DNA from: CANHEE01 sp049316985
Lineage (GTDB): Bacteria > Bacteroidota > Bacteroidia > Chitinophagales > Saprospiraceae
Length of the DNA: 30,804 bases
Assembly: GCA_049316985.1 (NCBI GenBank)
Contig: JBMOJB010000025.1
Span: forward strand, 1-30,804
Direction: 5' to 3'
The position numbers and the translations under genes are program-made. The notes below the pieces were generated by a model that worked only from the letters and a program-made list of their open reading frames with translations, did not search any database and was not told the origin of the DNA. Shown here in pieces: positions 12,970-21,883 of the stretch; the first letter of the stretch is position 1, and the number at the start of each line of letters is the position of its first letter.

Positions 12970-15618
12970 ATGAAAAAATACTTGCTGAATGTATTAACAC
13001 TGCTGCTGTTCGCAAATCTATTGGATGGCCAAATTCTTATTAATGAATATTCTGCTGCTAATCTCTCAACTATTACTGATGATTTTGAAAAACATGAAGA
13101 TTGGATAGAAATCTATAACAATTCCGACGTAGTCAATGATGTCTCTGGCTTTGCGATTTCAGATGATTTGAAAGAACCCCTAAAATGGAAAATCCCCAAA
13201 GGCACTATAATTACTGCAAGAGGTTTTTTAATTATTTATTGCGACAACCGTGACACACTATCCAAATTAAAGAATGAAAAATATTTCCATAGTAATTTCA
13301 ACCTGACACAAACAAAGAAAAATGCACAAACTTTAGTGCTTTCTGATATTAATGGTGCGCGGCTTGACCAGGTTGAAGTTAAAAAAACCAGAGCAGGTCA
13401 ATCCAGAGGCCGATTGACGGATGCGGCAGCACAGTGGGTCATCTTTGACCATCCGACGCCATCCGCCAATAACGATGGTTTATATTTTACATCGAATGCA
13501 GAAAAGCCGGAATTCAGTGTTAAAGCAGGATTTTACAATACTGCCTTTATGCTAAATATCAGCAGCAAAATTTCAGGTGCAGCGATCTATTACACGCTTG
13601 ATGGGACTGATCCAGATAAAAAAAGTAAAAAGTACACTTCACCCATTACCATCGATAAAACAACAGTAGTAAAAGCTATAGTAATTGCTAATGATTTCAT
13701 GGTGCAGCCAAGTCTAATCGAATTTGCCACCTATTTTCTATTTAAAAAACACAACTTAAAAGTAATTTCGATAAGTGGCGGAACAGAGCTGGACTCATTG
13801 GCTGGCGGAAATAAAAATATTGAACCGTTTGGCACTTTTGAATTCTTTGATGAAAATGGACAACGAAAAGCAACAACATATGGCGAATTCAATAGCCATG
13901 GGCAGGACTCCTGGGTCAATGATCAGCGTAGCTTAGACTTCATCAGCAGAGATGAGTGTGGATACAATAAATCAATAAATGAAAAACTTTTCGATCTTAC
14001 AGACAGAAATGAATTCCAAAGAATCATATTACGAGCTGCAGGAGATGACAACTATCCTGATGGTTCAATGACAAAAGGCGGTGGAGCTCATGTTCGGGAT
14101 GCATTCTTACAAAACCTCGTAAAAAAAGGAGGCTTGAGTCTTGATGTGCGTACCGCAGAAAAAACCGTTTTGTACATCAATGGCAAATATTGGGGTATAT
14201 ACGACATCAGGGAAAGACCGGATGATCATGATTTTACTAACTATTACTACAAGCAAGGAAAATATGACCTGGAAATGCTACAGACCTGGAGCAATACCTG
14301 GGCAGAATATGGGGGAGATACGGCAATAGCAAAATGGACTAATTTCGCAAAGTTTGCCTCAACTGCAGATTTAAGCCAAACTGAAAAATATGATAAAGTA
14401 ATTGAACAACTAGATATTAAAAGCCTGTCAGACTACATCATTACTAATTCGGTTTCAGTTTGTTCAGATTGGATCAATTACAATACAGGATGGTGGCGAG
14501 GCATGAATCCGGCAGGTTCACATAAAAAATGGGGCTTCCAGCTTTGGGACAATGATGCAACATTTGGATACTATAAAAATTTTACTGGCATCAAAGATAC
14601 TGCTGCCGTAATTGCTAATCCTTGTGATATCGAATTACTAAGCGATTCTGTTTCTATTTCTTTTGAAGCTTATATAACACCTGATACAATAATTTTTGGT
14701 GGCGTCACTTATTTCCCGGGTGATACGCTGCACCCAGCCGGCACTTACAAAACATTGGTGGATTTGAATAAGCATATAGCGATTTTCAATTCTTTAATGA
14801 AAAATCCGATATTTAAACAATATTATATCAGTCGTTACCATGATTTGATGAAAACGGTGTTTTCAAAGGAAAATATGCTGATGAATCTCGATGAAGTCGT
14901 AAATTCTATTACGCAGGAAATGCCTGAACATATCAAAAGATGGGGAGGCTCCATAAGTGAATGGCAAGCAAATGTCAACAAGTTGCGCAACTACATAGAA
15001 AGGCGTGGTGAATATCTAGAGGCAAGTTTACAAGACTGTTACCAATTAGAAGGGCCGTATAAAGTAACATTTGACGCGACAGGAGCACCCAATCCTACAT
15101 TGGAAATAAACAGTCTAAGCATCGAAAAATTCCCTTATACTTCGGATTTTTTTGGGGATTTAGGAATTAGTATAACTGCAAAACCTAACGATGCAGAATA
15201 TCAATTTAACAATTGGAAAAATGATGATAAAGTCAAAATACAAACAATTAAGCCAGGAGTTGCACTGTTCTATCCGGAATCTTCAGCAGCCATAACGGCT
15301 GAATTCATAAAAAACACATTAAGTACAAATCAGAAGACGGAAACGACAGATAATTGTGAAATTGAAGTTTTTCCGACAGTTTTTGATCAGTCGATATTCA
15401 TAAAAAGTCCACCTGAGTCAGGTGGCCCAATTATTGTTCGACTATTCGACCTAAATGGAAGGCAACGTGGAGTATTTAACGCCGTCCTTGACGACGACAA
15501 ATTGGAATCAAAAATTACAACAATTTCGACAGCTCATTTACATCTTAGTCCCGGAATGTACCTGATAGATATTCAAACTACCCACAAACATTGCCTGAAG
15601 AAAATAATAAAATCATAA
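12970..15618 (+). CDS. Secreted CotH-family protein with lamin-tail domain and T9SS sorting tail
   Basis: Large exported protein, probably released or anchored at the cell surface by the type IX secretion system. ATG 12970 is chosen because it opens a signal peptide (MKKYLLNVLTLLLFANLLDG); an in-frame ATG 48 codons upstream lies inside the previous gene. Of 882 residues, about 21-165 is a lamin-tail-like domain (ILINEYSAAN, DWIEIYNNS) and about 178-255 a chitobiase-C-terminal-like beta domain (YYTLDGTDPD). About 260-690 is CotH-like, with LYINGKYWGIYDIRERP (401-417) and QLWDNDATFGYY (524-535). About 705-790 resembles a repeat-type beta domain, and the last 85 residues are a Por secretion tail (EVFPTVFDQSIFI to LKKIIKS). 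CotH proteins of spore formers are atypical kinases; activity here is unproven. Confidence 0.88.
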   Translation: MKKYLLNVLTLLLFANLLDGQILINEYSAANLSTITDDFEKHEDWIEIYNNSDVVNDVSGFAISDDLKEPLKWKIPKGTIITARGFLIIYCDNRDTLSKLKNEKYFHSNFNLTQTKKNAQTLVLSDINGARLDQVEVKKTRAGQSRGRLTDAAAQWVIFDHPTPSANNDGLYFTSNAEKPEFSVKAGFYNTAFMLNISSKISGAAIYYTLDGTDPDKKSKKYTSPITIDKTTVVKAIVIANDFMVQPSLIEFATYFLFKKHNLKVISISGGTELDSLAGGNKNIEPFGTFEFFDENGQRKATTYGEFNSHGQDSWVNDQRSLDFISRDECGYNKSINEKLFDLTDRNEFQRIILRAAGDDNYPDGSMTKGGGAHVRDAFLQNLVKKGGLSLDVRTAEKTVLYINGKYWGIYDIRERPDDHDFTNYYYKQGKYDLEMLQTWSNTWAEYGGDTAIAKWTNFAKFASTADLSQTEKYDKVIEQLDIKSLSDYIITNSVSVCSDWINYNTGWWRGMNPAGSHKKWGFQLWDNDATFGYYKNFTGIKDTAAVIANPCDIELLSDSVSISFEAYITPDTIIFGGVTYFPGDTLHPAGTYKTLVDLNKHIAIFNSLMKNPIFKQYYISRYHDLMKTVFSKENMLMNLDEVVNSITQEMPEHIKRWGGSISEWQANVNKLRNYIERRGEYLEASLQDCYQLEGPYKVTFDATGAPNPTLEINSLSIEKFPYTSDFFGDLGISITAKPNDAEYQFNNWKNDDKVKIQTIKPGVALFYPESSAAITAEFIKNTLSTNQKTETTDNCEIEVFPTVFDQSIFIKSPPESGGPIIVRLFDLNGRQRGVFNAVLDDDKLESKITTISTAHLHLSPGMYLIDIQTTHKHCLKKIIKS

Positions 15619-15672
15619 ATTGAACAAAATACTGCAGCGCAGATTTTTCTGGTCTCCTTAGCTGAAAAATCG

Positions 15673-15680
15673 TACCTTTG
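15673..15680 (+). promoter_or_regulatory. -7 promoter element of the CNNM/HlyC-type gene
   Basis: TACCTTTG at 15673-15680 matches the -7 consensus and predicts a leader of about 16 bases before ATG 15703. The upstream zone (TTCTGG around 15647-15652) is only a weak -33 match. Confidence 0.6.
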
Positions 15681-15702
15681 TACAAAAAAACAAGTATCTA
15701 CA

Positions 15703-16956
15703 ATGCTCATCAGTGCCATTATAATATTTTTAATCTTAACAGCCATTTTTGCTGGCGCCGAAATTGCATTTATTTCTGCAAGTAAATTACGCGTGCAACT
15801 GAAACGTGAAAGAGGATCTACCAAAGGAATGATTTTGGCCAGATTTTATGAAAGACCTTCGGAATTCATCGGCACTATGCTGGTGGGGATTAATATTACG
15901 CTGGTTATAACTACATCTTTGGCTACCGAATTTCTTAAGCCTTATCTCGAACCATATATCCACGAGGAATTTTTCTTATTTAGTCTCATTACGATAATTA
16001 TTACCGTTTTCATCCTGCTTTTCGGTGAATTTATACCCAAAGTGCTATTTAAGGCCTATGCAGATGATATTTTATACTATCTGGCTTTCCCCTTGCAAAT
16101 TGTAATGTTTTTGCTGGCTCCTATTACATGGTTCATGACCAAGATTGCAAAAAATTTGCTGAGATTGTTTACTAAAGTGTCTGATGAATATGAAAATCAA
16201 GGATTTACTTCCCTTGATCTTGAAAATTTTGTCAGAAAAAGTGTTAAAGAAACTGAACAGGAGATAGATTCACAATTATTTGAAAATGCACTTTATCTGA
16301 AAGAGGTAAAAGTCAAATCCTGCATGGTGCCCCGTTCAGAAATTATTTTCATGGATGTAAACGAGCCTATTGAAAACCTGGTCCAATTATTCATTGATAC
16401 TAAACTCTCTAAAGTAATTATCTGCGATGATGATCTCGATACCGTACTTGGCTATGTGCATCATCACCAGGTACTAAGAAAGCCAAAAAGCATCCGCTCT
16501 ATTGTTATGGATATCGTCATCATTCCGGAAACAATGAGAGTCGACCAATTATTGCAACTTTTTACGAAAAAGCGGTCTATTGCCTGTGTGGTTGATGAAT
16601 TTGGCAGTACAGTTGGCGTAATCACTCTTGAGGATATTTTGGAGCAAATTTTTGGGGATATAGAAGATGAATATGATGAAGAAGAATATGTTGAGGAAGT
16701 ACTGACTGATCATGAATTCAGATTTTCCGGAAGATTGGAAATCAACTATATCAACGAAAAATATGCACAATATGACTTAAAAATACCTGAAGACAATGAC
16801 TATTCTACACTATCCGGTTATATTGTAATGACAACAGGTGAAATACCTGAGCAAGGTTCGACTATTGATTTGGATGGCTTTCGTTTTGTATTTGAACACG
16901 TCAGCAACAAGAAAATTGAAATGGTAAGATTAATCAAACTGTACGATGAAAAGTAG
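15703..16956 (+). CDS. CNNM/HlyC-CorC family membrane protein with CBS pair
   Basis: Inner-membrane protein of the hemolysin C / CorC / CNNM group, linked to Mg2+ or Na+ export and to metal homeostasis. The 417 residues show a DUF21 transmembrane domain (about 1-190) with AIFAGAEIAFISASKLR (14-30) and LLFGEFIPKVLFK (104-116). A CBS-domain pair (about 205-325) includes CMVPRSEIIFMD and FGSTVGVITLEDILEQIFGD. A CorC/HlyC C-terminal domain (about 340-417) follows an acidic linker (EDEYDEEEYVEEV). The Bacteroidota gliding protein GldE has the same architecture, but no gld genes adjoin, so I leave it unnamed. It is a single gene with its own promoter, convergent with the M15 gene 13 bases away. Confidence 0.9.
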   Translation: MLISAIIIFLILTAIFAGAEIAFISASKLRVQLKRERGSTKGMILARFYERPSEFIGTMLVGINITLVITTSLATEFLKPYLEPYIHEEFFLFSLITIIITVFILLFGEFIPKVLFKAYADDILYYLAFPLQIVMFLLAPITWFMTKIAKNLLRLFTKVSDEYENQGFTSLDLENFVRKSVKETEQEIDSQLFENALYLKEVKVKSCMVPRSEIIFMDVNEPIENLVQLFIDTKLSKVIICDDDLDTVLGYVHHHQVLRKPKSIRSIVMDIVIIPETMRVDQLLQLFTKKRSIACVVDEFGSTVGVITLEDILEQIFGDIEDEYDEEEYVEEVLTDHEFRFSGRLEINYINEKYAQYDLKIPEDNDYSTLSGYIVMTTGEIPEQGSTIDLDGFRFVFEHVSNKKIEMVRLIKLYDEK

Positions 16957-16969
16957 AGCTTTTGAATAG

Positions 16970-17743
16970 CTATTTGCTGCAAGCCTCAGAAACACCCAGC
17001 ATATAATGATTGACAATCCTGAGATTGGGAGCTACTTCGGAGCCCAAAAAACCATCGAACATATTATCTTTCAACTTATTTCTTGCTGCTAAGGTAAACT
17101 CCTTTGAAAGTGGCACATAAGTCCAATGCCATTTTTCTTCTTCATAGCCGGTTCTGCCATTTTTTTTTGAAGTGTAAGGCTGACAAAATCCAAATCGAGC
17201 TGCGTTCAAAATGAGCCATCGATACACTTTTTCTCCCTCCCCTTTTCTAAAATAATCATCAGTAAGGCTGTTGAGATCAATATCGGTGCCCCAGTGGTGC
17301 CGCGAGCTGCCCGGCATAGAACTGAATTTAAGAATTTCCTTTGCCTTTTCTTCTGCAATACGTTTCCCTACTTTACCACTTTGCTCATCGCTCAACAGTT
17401 TACTCCATTTCTTCTCCCAAATACGTTTTTGCTGCTGAAAATTTCTCGTCGCAGAAATAATTACCAGTTTTACACCCGCTTTTCGAGCCGTCTTTTCCAT
17501 CTCAAAATATGCATGTAGTGCTTCTTTTCGAAGGAATAAATCTTCTCTATTACAATATTTCAGACTAATTCTCTCAAAATCTACGTGTTTGGATGCATCA
17601 AATTTCCCCATCAGATAGCGAACAGAAGTAGTATCTGCAATGTTGGTAGTTTCTGATAAATCAAACCCCAACTCATCCTGTTGGTTTGAAGCCAATAGGT
17701 TAAATAGGAATACGCTTAGTACATAAATAAGTGACATTAGCAC
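16970..17743 (-). CDS. M15 family D-alanyl-D-alanine carboxypeptidase (VanY-like)
   Basis: Zinc peptidase trimming peptidoglycan stem peptides in the periplasm. The 257 residues have an N-terminal hydrophobic segment (about 3-19, signal peptide or anchor). The core contains IISATRNFQQQKRIWEKKW (95-113), the zinc motif SRHHWGTDID (147-156) with His149 and Asp156, and EKWHWTYVP (203-211) with His206 as third ligand and Glu203 as probable catalytic base. All catalytic residues are present. It is the last gene of a probable operon after nhaD (22-base gap) and the M23 gene. Pairing with an M23 protein points to cell-wall maintenance. The start could also be the third codon. Confidence 0.9.
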   Translation of the reverse strand: MLMSLIYVLSVFLFNLLASNQQDELGFDLSETTNIADTTSVRYLMGKFDASKHVDFERISLKYCNREDLFLRKEALHAYFEMEKTARKAGVKLVIISATRNFQQQKRIWEKKWSKLLSDEQSGKVGKRIAEEKAKEILKFSSMPGSSRHHWGTDIDLNSLTDDYFRKGEGEKVYRWLILNAARFGFCQPYTSKKNGRTGYEEEKWHWTYVPLSKEFTLAARNKLKDNMFDGFLGSEVAPNLRIVNHYMLGVSEACSK

Positions 17744-17765
17744 TGGTTAAGATAAAAAAACAAAT

Positions 17766-19037
17766 TCAATTCATCAGTAGAAACACGGCAACTCCTGCGA
17801 AATATCCCAGCGTAGCAATCCAGCTAATTTTTTTAAAGTACCAAATAAAATCAATTTCAACAATCCCCATTGCCGCTACTCCTGCTGCCGAACCTATGAT
17901 CAGCAATGACCCGCCGGTTCCGCAAGTGTACGCAAGCAAATGCCAAAATTCGCTATCAATTGGCTCGTGGTACATACTCATCGCTGCAGCCACTAAGGGC
18001 ACATTGTCAATTACGGCAGAGGACAAACCCATGCAGACCGCTACAATCGCCTTCGAACTAATAAATTTATTGATCAATTCGGCGAAACTGGATAGGCTTC
18101 CTTGGGCCTCCAATCCGGCAATAGCCAAAAGAATGCCAATGAAAAAAAGTAAACTTGAAAAATCAACTCTGGATAGTGCTTTTTGAGCAGAATAAAGATA
18201 TCGTCGCTCCTCATCAAAATTTTCTTCAGGGTGCATAAATTCAGATGCCATCCAAACCATCGCTAAAGCGAAAAGCATTCCCATATAGGGTGGCAAATGG
18301 CTTATAGTCTTGAAAACCGGAACAAATACCAAAGCAGCTAATCCGATCCAAAACATCACCCTGCTGCTCAATAAATCTTCAGCCTGATCAGGCATCACCG
18401 CCACTCGCTTGATTGAAGTTTTAAATCTTGGCATTAAACTACAGATTATCAACGGTACAGCCAAACAAATCAAAGAAGGAAGGAATAATTGTAAAACAAG
18501 CATTGGACCACTTACTTTATGGTCAATCCAGAGCATTGTGGTCGTCACATCACCGATTGGCGACCAAGCACCGCCGGCATTTGCAGCCAGTACTACAAAA
18601 GAAGCGAACCAAAGTCGATCTTCCTTGTCATCCATTAGTTTTTTCAATAAAGAAATGACTACGATTGTGGTTGTTAGATTATCAAGTATTGCAGACATGA
18701 AAAAAGTTCCTACACCAATTAACCACAAAAGCTTACGTTTACTATCGGTTTGTACGTACCTTGTAATCCAGCCAAATCCCCGGTGCAGATCCACGAGCTC
18801 AACAATTGTCATCGCTCCCTTTAAAAAAAAGATAATTTCGGCGATTTTACCGATATGGTGCAATAGCGACTGGTCTTTATCTTCTATGCCGATCAACGGC
18901 AGCTCAAAAACAAAAATTATTGCCCAAATCAAAACACCAACCAGAAGTGCCGAGACAGTTTTATTAACCTTGGAAGCGTGTTCAAAAATAATGAACAAAT
19001 AACCGATACAAAATACGATTAATGGGGCTACAGCCAT
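17766..19037 (-). CDS. nhaD: NhaD-type Na+/H+ antiporter
   Basis: Inner-membrane exchanger of the ion-transporter superfamily that expels Na+ or Li+ for protons, commonly at alkaline pH. The 423 residues are strongly hydrophobic with about 10-12 membrane helices. NhaD features are present: ILDNLTTTIVVISLLKKLM, ANAGGAWSPIGDVTTTMLW, SAVIDNVPLVAAAMSMYH and CGTGGSLLIIGSAAGVAAMG. These Asp/Asn/Thr-rich discontinuous helices are the presumed ion site. It lies between the M23 gene (48-base gap) and the M15 gene (22-base gap) on the same strand. Why an antiporter sits between two wall hydrolases is unclear; shared response to osmotic or salt stress is a guess. Confidence 0.92.
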   Translation of the reverse strand: MAVAPLIVFCIGYLFIIFEHASKVNKTVSALLVGVLIWAIIFVFELPLIGIEDKDQSLLHHIGKIAEIIFFLKGAMTIVELVDLHRGFGWITRYVQTDSKRKLLWLIGVGTFFMSAILDNLTTTIVVISLLKKLMDDKEDRLWFASFVVLAANAGGAWSPIGDVTTTMLWIDHKVSGPMLVLQLFLPSLICLAVPLIICSLMPRFKTSIKRVAVMPDQAEDLLSSRVMFWIGLAALVFVPVFKTISHLPPYMGMLFALAMVWMASEFMHPEENFDEERRYLYSAQKALSRVDFSSLLFFIGILLAIAGLEAQGSLSSFAELINKFISSKAIVAVCMGLSSAVIDNVPLVAAAMSMYHEPIDSEFWHLLAYTCGTGGSLLIIGSAAGVAAMGIVEIDFIWYFKKISWIATLGYFAGVAVFLLMN

Positions 19038-19085
19038 AATTTGCCTAAATCCTTTTTTGCTGAAATGAATTAAATGGAGTTCCGC

Positions 19086-20864
19086 TTACCTAATGAAAGT
19101 AGCCTGCAAAATTTGTTCATTTCCTTGTTTATCGCTCACCGACAACTTTAATGTATGTTCCCCGCTTGAGATTCTGTCATCGAAATAATGTGTCAGCATT
19201 CTGCTTTTGTAATCAAAACTCATTAAAATCCATTTGCCGTCAACTTCAGCTCGCCAATCCATAAATTTATCCAGACCCATGTTATCACTTACTTTAAAAG
19301 ACATGCGGTTTTCCTTCTCCATTTTTTGTTGAAAACGAATTGGCTTAATGGTTGGTTTTACAGTATCAGCAAAAATAAAAAAAGAGCCGAATGAGGCCGC
19401 AACAGCGGTTAAATCACCACGCACCCACTCTTTGCCGCAATTGATAAGATTGCCATCACCAGCTTTATGGGCAATACAGACTTTATTTAACAAAGAATCG
19501 GCAATAAATCTACTTGGTCTAATGGAAATTATCATGCTTTTGTGTAGTGGAATCTCCGAGTTATGAATCCTGTAGACGGGTGAAAAAGCGAGTGCATTTC
19601 GAGTCTCGGTTTCTCCAACATTAATATCTGTTGATTCGTAAAGTGCCCCGGCGGGAATTTCCGCTTTTAAATTTCCGTACGAAAAATGATTATTTTCATC
19701 AAAACAAAGATGCTTGAAATAATTTTTGTTACTCTTCTTTGGAATGGCATTATCCAGACAACGCACCCAGAATTCAAGCGTATCCCTATTTTCAGAAGCA
19801 TCTTTTGCTACAAGTAAAATTTTTGAACGCTGCCCTTTCCTTAAATTAAGTACTCCATTATTGATTCTATCCTTGTAGATACTTAAATTATTTCCGGGCA
19901 GACAAAAGCAGCGGTTAAAATAACCACCACCGTTTTGTTTTTCTGTATAGTCGATGTGTGCATTAATGTAACGGGTATCGTCAAAATAAAAGCACTCTGT
20001 ATCGAAGGAGTATACCGGCAAACCATCCTGGTACATTTCTAAACCAAAAATGCCATTGCTATTGTTTGACCAATTGTGGGAATCATAAGCTTTTATTCCA
20101 AAAGCTACTCGTCCAGAATTGATATCTAACGTGTCATTTTGAATTACATAAGGCGCATCCGGGTCAGGGGCGATCGTTATGGTTTTCCATTTCTTACCTT
20201 TTTTTACTCGTTTTTTCTTGGCTTTTTCTCTTAAGTAAATTTCTCTGCTGCTTACTGTTTTGTTTTCATAATCCAAATTATAAATTTTCAGCTCATAAAA
20301 TTTTGGCGCCTTTTCATCAGATATTTCAAAACCAAACAATAGTGGATTCAAAGCTTCATCCGACCCTGTTCTGCGAATTTCAAAATGCAAATGCATCCCT
20401 TGCGAAGCTCCTGTGTTACCCATGATCCCAATTGTTTGAGCTTTAATTATCCTGAGCTGCCCTGGAAGCATTAACAAATTGACTTCAAATTTTTCTTGCT
20501 GGTATTGAGAAGACTTCACCAAGGAGTCAATCTCGGGTGTAAAATTTTGCAGATGAGCATAAACGGTGGTAAATCCATTGGGGTGATCTACAAATAAAAC
20601 ATTGCCATATCCTGAAGATTGTACCTGAATTCTGGAAACCCATCCTTCAGCACTCGCTAAAATAGGTTCAGCAACGCCACTTTGACGCGGGCGAATATCA
20701 ATTCCTGCATGAAAGTGATTGGGTCTCAATTCGCCAAAAGTACCGGTAAGCTGAATTTCGTGTTTAACGGGTGAAAAAAAGTAATTTTTCGGATAATCAT
20801 TATTGGCGACTGTGCTCCCTAAACGTAAAAAAAGCACCACAGAAAATAAAAAACGATAAGGCAT
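19086..20864 (-). CDS. M23 family peptidase-like secreted protein with long C-terminal region
   Basis: LytM-type cell-wall endopeptidase. Start 20864 (592 residues) is preferred over 20942 because it opens a signal peptide (MPYRFLFSVVLFLRLGSTVA) and lies downstream of a -7 box that the longer start would precede. The zinc-site residues are His52 and Asp56 in HFHAGIDIRP (50-59), His104 in YAHL and His158/His160 in GMHLHFE, so it should be active. A strongly basic run lies at 212-227 (11 Lys/Arg in 16 residues). The remaining 350 residues are beta-rich, with an Ig-like end (SSGEHTLKLSVSDKQGNEQI). It heads the M23-nhaD-M15 group. The target bond is not predictable. Confidence 0.9.
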   Translation of the reverse strand: MPYRFLFSVVLFLRLGSTVANNDYPKNYFFSPVKHEIQLTGTFGELRPNHFHAGIDIRPRQSGVAEPILASAEGWVSRIQVQSSGYGNVLFVDHPNGFTTVYAHLQNFTPEIDSLVKSSQYQQEKFEVNLLMLPGQLRIIKAQTIGIMGNTGASQGMHLHFEIRRTGSDEALNPLLFGFEISDEKAPKFYELKIYNLDYENKTVSSREIYLREKAKKKRVKKGKKWKTITIAPDPDAPYVIQNDTLDINSGRVAFGIKAYDSHNWSNNSNGIFGLEMYQDGLPVYSFDTECFYFDDTRYINAHIDYTEKQNGGGYFNRCFCLPGNNLSIYKDRINNGVLNLRKGQRSKILLVAKDASENRDTLEFWVRCLDNAIPKKSNKNYFKHLCFDENNHFSYGNLKAEIPAGALYESTDINVGETETRNALAFSPVYRIHNSEIPLHKSMIISIRPSRFIADSLLNKVCIAHKAGDGNLINCGKEWVRGDLTAVAASFGSFFIFADTVKPTIKPIRFQQKMEKENRMSFKVSDNMGLDKFMDWRAEVDGKWILMSFDYKSRMLTHYFDDRISSGEHTLKLSVSDKQGNEQILQATFIR

Positions 20865-20905
20865 TATGGGATATTGTACAATAGAGAATAGATCAAAATT
20901 CGAGG

Positions 20906-20913
20906 CAAAATTA
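20906..20913 (-). promoter_or_regulatory. -7 promoter element of the M23-nhaD-M15 group
   Basis: TAATTTTG on the minus strand (20913-20906) fits TAnnTTTG and would give a leader of about 35 bases before the ATG at 20864. It separates this group from the upstream DUF4097 gene. No convincing -33 box is seen. Confidence 0.5.
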
Positions 20914-20974
20914 GAAAAAAAACGCAATAAAAGTTTAAACAATGCTTACCTTAACAAAGCAGACCCGTTTTTGT

Positions 20975-21859
20975 CTAATTTACAACTTTAATATTGCCAA
21001 AATTCATCTTGATTGTGACTACACCACGAATTTGTCCTTGCGGCCGAAGGTAGGCAGATTTGACATTTTGACCCGCATCACTGATGTTAAAAGCGAGATT
21101 CTGAGGCAAATCAATTAAGCCGCTTTTTGTATTAAGGTCGTAAGAATAAGGTTTATTAAACGGCAAAAAAAGTATGTCGGCGTGATCACCTTGTATGTTC
21201 AAATTAATAGGTTCAAGGTTAGAAGAAATATTTGCCTTACCATAACTCATTTGAATCTGGTAATTCCCCCTTAAGTCACTCATGGTAATATTAGACCTTC
21301 GAGTATTGATTTTCACATCGCCGTCAATATTTTTTGCATAAATATCACCAAATTTTGAATCAACGCTCACCGTACCTTTAATATTATTTAACCCAACTTG
21401 TGAAAACTCAGTATACATCTGTAGAAAATTGTACAAATTGCTAACATTTGTTTTTCCAAAATTATTCTTCAGTTGTACGGCACAATCGGAAGGAACTACA
21501 ATCAAATATTTCGTCTTAATGCTTGAGGCAGGTTTTTTACCATTGGGATAAGGCTTTATAAAATTTCTCAGTACCACTTTTCTACCTTGTAATTCAGCAT
21601 CAAATTGTACTTGCTCTAGATCGAGTCGGGCAGTGGTCAAATCAATATGTTTCGCTACAATTTCAACACTAACTTTTATGACACTAGTATTTCCTGCCTG
21701 GACCGTAACATCTGCTTTCTCGCCATCAATACTAAGCTCATATCCAGATTTGTATGGAAGTGTCTTTTCAATATTTTTGCTAATTACCTGAAGAACAGAC
21801 TGACCTTCGACAAGCCGACTGCTAAGTAGCACCAACAAAACCAACATGTACTTTATCAT
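20975..21859 (-). CDS. Secreted DUF4097-like beta-helix protein
   Basis: Putative adhesin-type envelope protein. The 294 residues begin with a signal peptide (about 1-19, MIKYMLVLLVLLSSRLVEG). From about 120 on there is a regular short-strand repeat pattern, for example VQLKNNFGKTNVSNL, VSVDSKFGDIYAKNIDGDVK and YQIQMSYGKANISS, typical of the DUF4097 right-handed beta-helix group. It starts 24 bases after the putative anti-sigma gene and so likely shares its transcript. Genes of this type often accompany ECF sigma/anti-sigma pairs in Bacteroidota, which fits the order here. Exact role unknown: sensor, target or structural envelope protein are all possible. Confidence 0.82.
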   Translation of the reverse strand: MIKYMLVLLVLLSSRLVEGQSVLQVISKNIEKTLPYKSGYELSIDGEKADVTVQAGNTSVIKVSVEIVAKHIDLTTARLDLEQVQFDAELQGRKVVLRNFIKPYPNGKKPASSIKTKYLIVVPSDCAVQLKNNFGKTNVSNLYNFLQMYTEFSQVGLNNIKGTVSVDSKFGDIYAKNIDGDVKINTRRSNITMSDLRGNYQIQMSYGKANISSNLEPINLNIQGDHADILFLPFNKPYSYDLNTKSGLIDLPQNLAFNISDAGQNVKSAYLRPQGQIRGVVTIKMNFGNIKVVN

Positions 21860-21883
21860 TGCAAATTGAGGATTGAAGCAATA

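Noticed and set aside
18409..19002. 197-codon plus-strand open frame opposite nhaD
   Set aside because: It lies wholly antisense to a well-supported NhaD gene, its translation is low-complexity Ser/Thr/Ile-rich, and it has no recognised domain.
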